A DNA stretch of 34,370 nucleotides from positions 1 to 34,370 of the forward strand of contig NZ_FNLM01000033.1 of the NCBI RefSeq assembly GCF_900105725.1, in the 5' to 3' direction. The translations under genes and the position numbers were made by a program. Below are positions 25,249 to 34,018 of the stretch, piece by piece (the first letter of the stretch is position 1; the number at the start of each line of letters is the position of its first letter). This stretch comes from Gordonia westfalica (GTDB taxonomy: Bacteria > Actinomycetota > Actinomycetes > Mycobacteriales > Mycobacteriaceae). The notes below the pieces were generated by a model. That model was not told the DNA's origin. It ran no database searches and was given only the letters and a program-made list of their open reading frames with translations.

Positions 25249-25604
25249 CCACCGTCACCCTCGGATGGGAGGGAACGAAAGCGGAAATCCCCCTCTACCA
25301 GAACAGTGACCTGGTTTTCTCCCTCGACCCCATCGACGCCACCTCCGGCAACATCACATCGTGGCCGGTCGGTGCAGCATCGACCCTCTACTTTTTCGAA
25401 GGCGACCCCGTCCGGAACGCCACCACCCCCATCATCTCCATCCCCGGCGTGGTGGAACCACCCTCCATCGACTATGTGGTGCAACAGGAAACGCTGGCCC
25501 CCATCATCGGGCGGGCCACCCACTTCCTGCTCACGGTGTCGATGCCCGAAACCCCCACCCAGGAATATCCCCTCTACTACGGGAAAGCAGTCCGCCGTGT
25601 CTGA
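25245..25604 (+). CDS. LtfC-like beta-sandwich tail protein (copy 3, intact)
   Basis: Full 119-aa product identical to copy 2. Confidence 0.68.
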   Translation: MTTVTLGWEGTKAEIPLYQNSDLVFSLDPIDATSGNITSWPVGAASTLYFFEGDPVRNATTPIISIPGVVEPPSIDYVVQQETLAPIIGRATHFLLTVSMPETPTQEYPLYYGKAVRRV

Positions 25605-25719
25605 GTGGACCGACGACAACGGCACCCGACATTGGATCGACGATCACGGGCGGGAACACGTCGACCTCACCGCCGAACAAACCCTCCACCTCGACATCAA
25701 CTACAACCTAGGAGAATGA
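25597..25719 (+). CDS. 40-aa phage protein (copy 3)
   Basis: Identical product to 8889-9011. Confidence 0.55.
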   Translation: MSEWTDDNGTRHWIDDHGREHVDLTAEQTLHLDINYNLGE

Positions 25720-25720
25720 C

Positions 25721-26065
25721 ATGGCACTCGCCACCAACGCGATGAAAACCGCCCTGCTCAATGCGTATGCAGCGCAGGGAACGTGGATTTCCCTGCACAC
25801 CGCCGACCCCGGCAGCACCGGCGCATCCGAGGTGTCGGGCGGTACCCCCGCGTATGCCCGCCAGCAGACGACCTGGGGGACTCCGGCGTCGGGTTCCATG
25901 ACCGGGTCGAAGGTGTCGATCAACGTGCCCGCCACCACCGTCGTCGCGGCCGGCGTGTACTCGGCGCAAACCTCCGGCACCTATTTGGACAAACTGTCCA
26001 TCCCCTCCACCACAGTCAGTGCGAACGCCACCATCGACGTCACCCCCACGATCACCATCACGTAG
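25721..26065 (+). CDS. Phage tail protein, 114 aa (copy 3)
   Basis: Identical product to 9013-9357. Confidence 0.7.
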   Translation: MALATNAMKTALLNAYAAQGTWISLHTADPGSTGASEVSGGTPAYARQQTTWGTPASGSMTGSKVSINVPATTVVAAGVYSAQTSGTYLDKLSIPSTTVSANATIDVTPTITIT

Positions 26066-27379
26066 ATGATCGTTCTGGCAGGCAGGGTGGTGACGGCAGT
26101 CCCCAACCGTCCCTACCTGTTTACGGCGGTACCGGTTCCGCGGGTGGGTGTGGTGCTACCTGCTGCACCCCACACGCGGGTGGTGGTACCGGAAGCCCGG
26201 CACACTGGGGTGAGGTTGCCGACGGCCCCGCACTATCGGACCCGCCGGCCCCGCACCAAAGAACGGTTGATGTCCGGCAACACCATCACCGTCACCGCTG
26301 CGGGTGTGGTGTACGCCCGACTCTGCGTGGACTATGCGGAGCAATCCGTCCAGGTGGGGCAGTCCGGGAAACTCGGTGTCGGCATAGCCGGTACCGGTTC
26401 GGGTGTGGTGGCTGGTGTGGGTGTGGTGCGTGCCCGTTACACCCTGACCGCAACCAACACCATCACCACCGACACCAGCAGCGATGGCCGCGCCCGCTAC
26501 ACACTCGACGCTACACAAGCGACCACTGTCACCCCTGCAGCGTCGACGGCAACTCTCTACACCCTGACCGCCACACAAGACATCACCATCACCCAACCTG
26601 TCGTCACCCGCCCACGCATTGAGCTGGATGCAGCACAAGACATGGTGGTGGCGCCGACAGCATCGTCAGTGCCATCGGTGGGATCGGTGAATGCGGATGC
26701 CTCCCAAACGTTCGAGGTGACGTCTGTGGCGGTGGTGAGGGTACGACACACCATCTCCGCCACCCAAACCACCACCGTGGGGCAGGCCACCGAACTGGGT
26801 GGCCTACGCGTACCGTTAGCCGCTTCTCAAACGGTGGCTGCCGACCAAACCGGTACGGCGCGGGCACGCTACACGCTGGCGGCACTGCAAACCATTAATG
26901 TCGCCGACACCGCAGACCTGCGCCCCCAGCTCGCCGCCGCCAACACTGTGACTGTCACTGGCACAGCCACATCCCGACCCCGCCACACCCTGACCGGCAC
27001 CAACAGTGCTGCAACATCGAGTGCCGCGACCGCCACCCTCGTCACGTTCACCCGTCAACGCATGCAGAACGGGTCAGTATCGAACTCGTTCCTCCCGTAT
27101 GTGCAGGTGACCGGGTTCACCTCTGACCCCACCTATCCGGCGACGGTCACCAACAATGCGCTCGTCGTGAAGGGCGCCGGGAACGTCACCCTCACCTGGT
27201 CGGCGACTGGTAACGGCAACATCAAAATCCAACGCAACGGTGTCGACGTCGGCAGCGTCGGACTCACCGGCACAGTGTCGTTGACCGTCGCCGCAGGCGA
27301 CCAACTCACCATGTGGCATGCCTCGAATGGCGGACCTCAGTCAGTGTCTGGCTGCTGGATCAACATCACCCCCGCATAA
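26066..27379 (+). CDS. Repeat-rich minor tail protein, 437 aa (copy 3)
   Basis: Identical product to 9358-10671. Confidence 0.7.
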   Translation: MIVLAGRVVTAVPNRPYLFTAVPVPRVGVVLPAAPHTRVVVPEARHTGVRLPTAPHYRTRRPRTKERLMSGNTITVTAAGVVYARLCVDYAEQSVQVGQSGKLGVGIAGTGSGVVAGVGVVRARYTLTATNTITTDTSSDGRARYTLDATQATTVTPAASTATLYTLTATQDITITQPVVTRPRIELDAAQDMVVAPTASSVPSVGSVNADASQTFEVTSVAVVRVRHTISATQTTTVGQATELGGLRVPLAASQTVAADQTGTARARYTLAALQTINVADTADLRPQLAAANTVTVTGTATSRPRHTLTGTNSAATSSAATATLVTFTRQRMQNGSVSNSFLPYVQVTGFTSDPTYPATVTNNALVVKGAGNVTLTWSATGNGNIKIQRNGVDVGSVGLTGTVSLTVAAGDQLTMWHASNGGPQSVSGCWINITPA

Positions 27380-27423
27380 GGCGCCCGTCTGCGGTACCCC
27401 CCCTCCTGTTCGAAAGGAAGTTC

Positions 27424-29977
27424 ATGTCCGGACGTTTGACTGGTGTGTATCAGCTCCCCGATGGGGGGTTCCCGCCGCGGGATTCGAAACTGTGGATTCG
27501 GGTGCCGGTGGACCGCAACAACGCTGGGGTGACCGTGTACTCGGCGCCCACCGTCATCCCCATCAACCCGCCACGCACCCGTCCGCCCCTGGTTTCTACG
27601 ACTCGGGGTTGCTCCCTGAGGGTCCGTACCAGGTGCAGAAGGCGATCTTCGGGGCGAAGGATTACCGGTCGAAGTGGTATTCGGTTGTCCTGACAGAAGG
27701 TTCGCACACGCTGCAGGAGTTGATCGAGGACTACGACCCCGACGCCTACACCCCAGCCGTGGTGAACGCTGTCGCCACCCTGCGGGACGAGACCCGCACG
27801 GCCCGTGATGAGGCAGCCCAAATCCTGGAGGACGTGACGGCAGGTGCGGTACCGGATTCGGCGGTGGCATCGAAGATCACCGCCGAGGGGTCTGCCTCCC
27901 GTGCCGCGGTCGATGCCCGTGTCGCAGCAGGCACCACAGGCTTCCTCACACAAGAGGTAGCTGAGGAAACTTATGCTCCGCGCGTGGGGGGCGTGTTCTT
28001 CGTCGGCGAGCACGGTCTCGTGGGTGACTGGGCCGGGGTGATGCCAACTCGGGGAGTGGCACTAATGACACCGCCGCGTTGACTGATCTCATCGCTGCCG
28101 TGCCTGACGGTTCGACGATCGTCTTCGATGCCACCAAGACCTACCGCCTCGACCCCTTGTCGATCACCGGTAAGTCACTCACGCTCGACTTCAATGGCGC
28201 ACGGGTTGTGACGAAAACGATGGACTCCGGCGACCTGTCGGTGGCCAGCCCCTTTATCTCGTGGTCGTCCACCGTCGGCCCTGAGGTTGATCTCAGCAGC
28301 TCGGGGTTCGCCCGTGGAGCTACCGAGGTAATCACGAACCCTTTCTCAGGATCGAACGGGTTCTCAACCGACGACCTGGTCATCGTCCGTGACCGATACC
28401 CCGTCGCCCGGTGGGACACTGGCGCGAACGCCTCGTGGGTCGGACGCGGCGAGGTCAACATCGTGCAGTCGATCACGCCGTCCACAGGAACCGTGCGCCT
28501 CCGCATCCCCCTCAGCCACCAGTACCAGGCCAACTTCTCCGTGGTCCCCACGCTGCAACGCATCTCGACCCCGGTCCGTCCGGTCGTCAAGAACATCGGA
28601 CTCATCATCGACACCAACCCCGACGGCATGTACACCGGGGACATCGAGACCTCAGGCGGTCACCTGTTCTACTTCTACGCCTGCGTGGACCCCCGAGTGG
28701 AGAACGTGCGCGCCGAGGGGTGGGAGAACCACATCGTCAACTTCAACAAGTGCCTGCGCCCGCGAACCATCGACATCGAGGGGCGAAACCCATTCCAGAC
28801 AGGATCAGGGCACGGGTACATCGGGCGCATGACTCACTGCGTCGATGGCGAGTTCACCCGTAGCGTCGCCTACGGGACACGACACGTCGCCAACTACGTG
28901 GCGTCGGCGCGGTGTGGGTCGCGGTCGTGCCGGTCGTACCGCCCCGCTGGGGTGTCCTACCAGACCCACGGACTGCGGTCACGCGACATCTACTCGGTCG
29001 ATGACACCGTGGTCGGCGGCGACTCGTCGGGCTGGTCACACGGCAACACCACCTACGCGGGCGACTACGGGTATCGCATTCTACGACCGCGCTACTACGG
29101 CACCAACAACGGTGTTCTCGCGCGCTGCGGCAGCACTGGTACACGCATCATCGACCCCGAGATTCACACCACAGCCAAGGGCGTGGAGGTGTCGAGCCTC
29201 GCGTCAGACGTGATCGTGGACCTCACCCAGGGGACCATCGAGATATTCGGAGAAGCGGGGACGTCCTACGCGGTACACGCCGCCGATGTCAACGGCAGCG
29301 GCGAGTACAAGCCGGGCTCGGTCACCGTCCACGGCCCCGGCGATCTCGTTGGAACTCGCGCCCTGGTGTCCCTCGACGTGACTGGTGCGGCCCGCATAGG
29401 TGGCGTCGAGTACGACCAGGGCGACGACCAGTTGCAGCGATGGGACGGCACCGACTGGGCCGAAGTCGAATCCGGTGGCGCAGCAGGCGTCACGCTCGAT
29501 ACCGACCAGACGATCACCGGGGCGAAGTCGATGGCCGAGGTGGGATTCTTCGGCACGTCCGCGCTCGGCACGAAGCCGTCCGCAACAGACGACCTCGGCA
29601 CCGTCCTGTCCAGCCTTGGACTTCGCACTGCTGGTGGTGCGTATCCGATCACGACCTCGGGGGCGGTCGCTCTCACAGGCGGATTCCGTACCGGGCTCGG
29701 CAATCGATCCGGTACCTACAACATCACCACCAACACCGCGCCGTTCAACATGTGCGATGCCAGTGGTGGAGCGTTCACGATCTCACTGCCGAACACCGGA
29801 TCGGCTGGGTATCGCTTCACTATCAAGAAGATCGACGCCTCAGCCAACGCGGTCACCGTGTCCGCGCCGATCGGCATCGACGGTGTGCCGACCCTCGTGC
29901 TCACCGATCAGTGGGAGTGGGTGGAGGTCGTCAGCACTTTCACCACAGGCCAGTACATGATCGTCGGTCGGGGCTGA
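27424..29977 (+). CDS. Beta-helix tail spike/fibre (copy 3, frameshifts near N-terminus only)
   Basis: The best copy for the helix and C-terminal domain: the frame is open from about 28,079 to the TGA at 29,977 (632 residues), with NIGLIIDTNPDGMYTGDIET uninterrupted. Breaks are near 27,572 (lost C) and 28,035 (lost G). Together the three copies support a single frame of about 849 aa. Confidence 0.82.
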
Positions 29978-30010
29978 CCCCCGCCCATAACCGGAATCGG
30001 GACACCGCTG

Positions 30011-30238
30011 TCACGGCTCCCAGGCGTCGCCGAGTACCGCGGCGAGCCGGTCGGTGAGGTCCGGGGCCTCGGCGCGCTGGGAGTAGACCACGTCGTCGCA
30101 TTCGACGGCGAGTGCGAGTAGGTCGGGGTCGGGTGGTGTCCATCCGCCGTCGGTGGCTTGTGTCATTTCGGCTTGCTGGCGGCGCATCTGTGCGCGTATG
30201 GCTTCGGCTGCGGCGCGTAGTACGTCCCGATCGGTCAC
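30011..30238 (-). CDS. 75-aa leaderless-type phage protein (copy 3)
   Basis: Identical product to 13300-13527, with the same promoter region. Confidence 0.6.
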   Translation of the reverse strand: MTDRDVLRAAAEAIRAQMRRQQAEMTQATDGGWTPPDPDLLALAVECDDVVYSQRAEAPDLTDRLAAVLGDAWEP

Positions 30239-30304
30239 CAGGTGATCATACGGGTTTCGTGAAATGTGTTGCGCTGCAACAGAAGTCGATGCTACTGTTA
30301 TCTC

Positions 30305-30480
30305 ACAAGTTCAGAGCGGGTGAGGTTCAGGAACACACACTGATCGTCGGAGCGCGATGCGCCGGCCACTGATAGGAAACACTGGGAACCCGATCGCAGA
30401 GCGTCATGATGCGACACCCGCTCTGAACTTGGACAACCTTGAACGCCCCATCCTCTTCGTGAGGGTGGGGCGTTTTCTTT
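30305..30480 (+). ncRNA. Candidate structured small RNA (copy 3)
   Basis: Same closing helix (starting at 30306) and terminator as copy 1. This is the copy linked to the chromosome. Confidence 0.5.
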
Positions 30481-30524
30481 GCGTTGAGGGGAACCCCGCC
30501 ACCCCGCGGCTGCGTCCAAGGCTC

Positions 30525-30746
30525 ATGACTCCACGCATCCGCATCTACCGACCACCCTACGATCCGGACTGCCCCGAATGCCGGCGACTGGTGGAGGACT
30601 TTGGGGGAGACGCCAGTCTGTTGGTGTCCCCAAAGTCGGATCAAAGTGCGGACTGGACGGACTGGTTCAGGACGGACGCAGAATCTCCCGCTCCGCATTC
30701 ACGTCCACCAACTCACTCAGTGATACCTGATCGAGGCCAAGGGTGA
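30525..30746 (+). CDS. Possible 73-aa CPEC protein (copy 3)
   Basis: Identical product to 13814-14035, with the same antisense overlap and internal hairpin. Confidence 0.4.
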   Translation: MTPRIRIYRPPYDPDCPECRRLVEDFGGDASLLVSPKSDQSADWTDWFRTDAESPAPHSRPPTHSVIPDRGQG

Positions 30747-31038
30747 GCTCTGTGACAGTACGTGATGTGACCTGCCGCCAGCGGCCCTTGGCAAACACAA
30801 AGTCACCCTCCTGGATGTCCTTGAATAGCGTGGGCACCGGACCATTCGCGAGTGCGCTCAGCCATTGACTTTCCCTGCCACCGTTGCGCACTCCGCAGGT
30901 CAGCGGAGGTGACTGACACTCTGCGCGGCCCCAGACTGTGGGCCGAGCGCGTACCTGAGTTCGCTCCTCGCGGCTGATGATCTGCGATCCACACGCGCAC
31001 GTTCCGAATTGCCGGGTGTTGCCTGTGAGTTGACCCAT
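30667..31038 (-). CDS. 123-aa Cys-containing phage protein (copy 3)
   Basis: Identical product to 13956-14327. Confidence 0.6.
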   Translation of the reverse strand: MGQLTGNTRQFGTCACGSQIISREERTQVRARPTVWGRAECQSPPLTCGVRNGGRESQWLSALANGPVPTLFKDIQEGDFVFAKGRWRQVTSRTVTELTLGLDQVSLSELVDVNAEREILRPS

Positions 31039-31116
31039 GTGGGGATCTTAATGGCTTGCCCGGCAAGGGTGGGTGTGTCACCGGAGAAATAGGCCACAAC
31101 CTGGGACAATAGGAGA

Positions 31117-31299
31117 ATGACCGTAGCCGAACTGATCGCCAAGCTGCAGCAGATGCCCCAGGATGCCACCGCCTGTATCGACTGGGCGCAGATGGGCGTG
31201 TGGTCTGAACCTACGGGCGGCTACTACTACGGCGAAGCCGAGAGTGTCGTCCTCCATGACGGAGACGTGTACATCACCTCTGGTGAGGTCGAGCCGTGA
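31117..31299 (+). CDS. 60-aa phage protein (copy 3)
   Basis: Identical product to 14406-14588. Confidence 0.7.
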   Translation: MTVAELIAKLQQMPQDATACIDWAQMGVWSEPTGGYYYGEAESVVLHDGDVYITSGEVEP

Positions 31300-31628
31300 G
31301 CGCGCCTGAGCTCAAGGACGAGTGTCTCGTGGTTCCCGGGCAGGGATGCCGCAACTTCCGCCCGGCACACCGGCGTGAAGCCCACCCCGCCGACACCTTC
31401 TCAGAGGTTCGTGTCGCCGACCACGGCGATCGGACCTGGGAGGCTCGCGAGTTCTCCGTCAACGTCCTGTCTGGCCGCGACTGCCCGTTGAATGCGGAGC
31501 TGTTCCCTGCCCAAGCTGAGGCGCAGGTGTACGCCGACGCCCGCAACACGGGCTATCTCCACACCGGCGCAATGATCTGCGTACACGAATGGCGGTTGGA
31601 ACAGGCGAGGGCGGGGAACGATGCTTGA
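31296..31628 (+). CDS. 110-aa phage protein (copy 3)
   Basis: Identical product to 14585-14917. Confidence 0.6.
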   Translation: MSAPELKDECLVVPGQGCRNFRPAHRREAHPADTFSEVRVADHGDRTWEAREFSVNVLSGRDCPLNAELFPAQAEAQVYADARNTGYLHTGAMICVHEWRLEQARAGNDA

Positions 31629-31815
31629 GTTCAAGGTAGGGGATCGTGTGCGGACTGTTGTCGGTGACCACACTGGGCGAATCGTGGACTTCGTACCTGG
31701 AACCGACTGGCCCATCCTCTACGTCACCAACTCCACCAGCCATCCCGAAACGGTTGGCGAGTATGTACCCAACGATCCCAGCAAGCTCGTACGACAGGAC
31801 TGGACCGATGCCTGA
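31621..31815 (+). CDS. KOW/SH3-like small protein A (copy 3)
   Basis: Identical product to 14910-15104. Confidence 0.65.
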   Translation: MLEFKVGDRVRTVVGDHTGRIVDFVPGTDWPILYVTNSTSHPETVGEYVPNDPSKLVRQDWTDA

Positions 31816-32005
31816 GTTCAAGGTAGGGGACCGCGTGCGGGTGACCTCACTAGGGAACGCCGAGGCGGCTGGGAAGATCATCGCCCAGGAACGCGTGCCC
31901 GACCTACTGCACCGGGTGGAGTTCACTCACGCCACGGCATGGGCGCGGGAGTTGTTCGGCGACGGGTGGTGGTTCGCCGACACCGCGCTGGAGCACATCG
32001 ACTGA
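31808..32005 (+). CDS. KOW/SH3-like small protein B (copy 3)
   Basis: Identical product to 15097-15294; last phage gene before the chromosomal junction. Confidence 0.65.
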   Translation: MPEFKVGDRVRVTSLGNAEAAGKIIAQERVPDLLHRVEFTHATAWARELFGDGWWFADTALEHID

Positions 32006-32044
32006 TTACGAAGGCTCATGCCGCTCTCCATCGACGTGTATGTA

Positions 32045-32085
32045 CAAGTACAGCCACCCAGCGTGGTGCTGGATGGCTGTACTTG
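32045..32085. repeat. Long hairpin and TGGCTGTA repeats (copy 3)
   Basis: Same hairpin as 15334-15374. Confidence 0.6.
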
Positions 32086-32138
32086 AATGCCTTGGCTGTA
32101 ACCGTGGCTGTAGTCGAGAGCCTGTGTGGTCTCTGACC

Positions 32139-32187
32139 TGGAGCGGGTGACGGGAATCGAACCCGCGTAGCTAGTTTGGAAGACTCG
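32139..32187 (-). tRNA. tRNA-Gly(UCC)-like 3' half (copy 3)
   Basis: Same remnant as 15428-15476, here 80 bp from the rebuilt chromosomal tRNA-Gly. Confidence 0.7.
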
Positions 32188-32267
32188 CGACGGAGGGGAC
32201 TGGACCTCACTTTGCGAGATACACGTAAGTCTAAACGTAAGCGTCGGAGTGAAAATGCCCTCTGACC

Positions 32268-32315
32268 TGGAGCCGATGACGGGAATCGAACCCGCGTATT
32301 CAGCTTGGGAAGCTG
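32268..32315. other. attR: attR core (prophage-chromosome junction)
   Basis: Identical to the attP core at 15557-15604. Sequence to the left is phage right arm; to the right it leaves the attP version and completes the tRNA. The shared segment ends inside the anticodon stem. Confidence 0.85.
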
Positions 32316-32341
32316 ATGTTCTGCCATTGAACTACATCGGC
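32268..32341 (-). tRNA. tRNA-Gly(CCC), integration target
   Basis: A full cloverleaf is visible on the minus strand: acceptor GCCGATG/CATCGGC, D-arm GTTC/GAAC, anticodon stem TCAGC/GCTGA with loop TTCCCAA (anticodon CCC), T-arm with TTCGATT, discriminator T and encoded CCA; 74 nt. The phage supplies the 3' two thirds and the chromosome the 5' part, so integration keeps the tRNA functional. Upstream of it lie a DUF222 gene and dcd; tRNA-Gly beside dcd is also found in mycobacteria, as I recall. Confidence 0.93.
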
Positions 32342-32427
32342 GTGCGAGCGCTGGGCTCGCGATCGAAAGCCTAGCAAACCGGCGTCCGGGTCTTCGCGAG
32401 CGGCGCGAAAAATCTTCCCGGATGGGG
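32342..32427. other. Intergenic, no feature seen
   Basis: Leader between tRNA-Gly (minus) and the SOS promoter (plus). It would contain the tRNA promoter on the minus strand, but I cannot place its hexamers with confidence. Confidence 0.4.
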
Positions 32428-32471
32428 TTGCGCACCTGCGAGGACGCACGTACACTCGAACATAGTTTCGA
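32428..32471 (+). promoter_or_regulatory. Promoter with LexA (SOS) box
   Basis: -35 TTGCGC (32428-32433), 17-bp spacer, -10 TACACT (32451-32456), overlapped by TCGAACATAGTTTCGA (32456-32471). That is an 11-of-12 match to the actinobacterial LexA box TCGAAC-N4-GTTCGA. Position over the -10 and start site fits repression until DNA damage. 13E12-family genes of Mycobacterium tuberculosis are known to have LexA boxes. Confidence 0.8.
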
Positions 32472-32499
32472 GTAAAGCCATGATGACGGGGGTTTAATC

Positions 32500-33997
32500 A
32501 TGGCTTTAGGCGAGCCATCTGCATCACAACCACTTCTTCTCGACCAGTACGAGCGTCTACACGCGCTGCTGGACGAGATCAGTGAGACGGCGTCCACGGA
32601 CTGTTCCGATACAGACCTGCTCAAGGTCGCGATGGAGCACGAACGCGCCGAGCGTCGCATGCTCACGTCGTTCGCCGCCCACATCATCGATATCGACGAA
32701 CGCTCCGCATACCGGAAAGCCGGCAGTCAGACCGTCACCAACTTCGTCACCAGCGTGCTCAACCGCAGCGGGGAGGCCAATCGGCTGCTGAACCGCGTGT
32801 GGGCGATCGGCAAGTTCCCCGACATGCAGGGCGAGGTGCTCGAGCCGCGATTCCCGGAGACCGCCAAAGGTGTTGCCGAAGGCGAGATCTCGGGGAGGAA
32901 CGTCGACGTCATCGTCGAGGTGATGAAGAAGATCCCGGTCGCCGTGGACCCGGCCGACCGCGAAGCCGCCGAGGCGACGCTTGCCCACTACGCGAGCGAC
33001 TACGACCCGTCCTCGCTGCGCCAGCTCGGCACACGCATCCTCGCCCACCTCGACCCCGACGGGACACTGACCGACGACCGCGATCGCGCCCGAATGCGCG
33101 GCATGCGCCTCGGTCCGCAGGACGCACAGCTGATGTCCAAGCTGACCGCCGATCTCGACCCGAAGACCCGGGCGATGCTCGACGTCGTACTGGCGGTGTG
33201 GGCAGCGCCGGGCATGAACAACCCCGACGACCCGGAGTCACCCGTCGGAGACCCCGGCAGTGCTGATCCCGATGCCCTCGCGGCCGCTGCCGAACGCGAC
33301 AACCGGTCGGCCGCGAAACGCAACCACGACGCCTTCTCCGCGTTGCTCCGGTACGCGCTCGACAGCGGCGCGCTCGGCGGTTCCCACCACGGGCTGCCAC
33401 CACACCTCATCGTCACGATCACCGAATCGGCCCTCCGCGAGCGGGCCGGGGCTCCCGCGCGCACCGCAACGGGCACCCTGCTTCCGATCAAGGACGCCGT
33501 CGAACTCGCCGCAGAGTCGCAGCAGTACCTCGAGGTGTTCCGCGACCACACCAGCGAGGTCCTCTACCTCGGACGAGCCAAGCGCCTGGCATCCCGGGCC
33601 CAGCGGATCGCCGCGGTGGGTCGCGATGGTGGCTGCACGTGTCCTCGCTGCACGCGGTCGTCCTTCGACTCCGAACTGCACCACGTGGCCGAATGGACAG
33701 CCGACGACGGCCCCACCGACATCGACAACATGACCACCGCATGCGGACCGCACAACCGTGCGGTCGGCCCCGGCGACGACCAGTGGGCCACCACGATCGC
33801 CACCGATGGGGTCGACGCAGGTCGCGTCGTCTGGCGCCCACCGACGTCGCACCCGGATCAGACCCGAAGGTCAATCACGCCAACCGCACGACGAGGTCCT
33901 CAACCGCATGCGAGCCGACGCCCGACGACGCCGGTCGGGTGGCCACGGGGGAGCCGAATCGTCCGGGCGGACGGATACCGGCGCAGATCCACCCTGA
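32500..33997 (+). CDS. 13E12-family protein: DUF222 with HNH endonuclease domain (C-terminal frameshifts)
   Basis: Chromosomal gene with a GGGGG ribosome-like site before the ATG. Residues about 15-330 form the helical DUF222 domain (ERRMLTSFAAHIIDIDERSA, GRNVDVIVEVMKKIPVAVD, MSKLTADLDPKTRAML). A C-terminal HNH motif is visible: CTCPRC, then DSELHHVAEWTADDGPTDID, N and CGPHNR. The family is abundant and repetitive in mycolate actinobacteria; nuclease activity is presumed from HNH, biological role unclear. After about 33,855 the frame shifts twice: VNHANRT lies in one frame and DEVLNRMRADARRRRSGG in another, ending at TGA 33,997. The straight frame to 34,008 has an unlikely Arg/Pro tail, so the indels are probably sequence errors. 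Controlled by the SOS box. Confidence 0.85.
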
Positions 33998-34018
33998 CCA
34001 TTCGATAACCTCGACACC

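Larger units (their letters stand above)
24634..32315 (+). repeat. Right-arm triplication, copy 3 (direct)
   Basis: Third copy, forming a second palindrome with copy 2 (paired positions sum to about 49,272, axis near 24,636). Its first 400 bases are badly degraded by indels and small deletions. At 32,315 it leaves the phage sequence and enters chromosomal tRNA-Gly and host genes, unlike copies 1 and 2. Confidence 0.95.

Noticed and set aside
7878..32315. Terminal palindrome or hairpin telomere of a linear replicon
   Set aside because: Both turning points are inside coding genes, have indel-rich flanks and are followed by more phage or chromosomal sequence, so they are not replicon ends.
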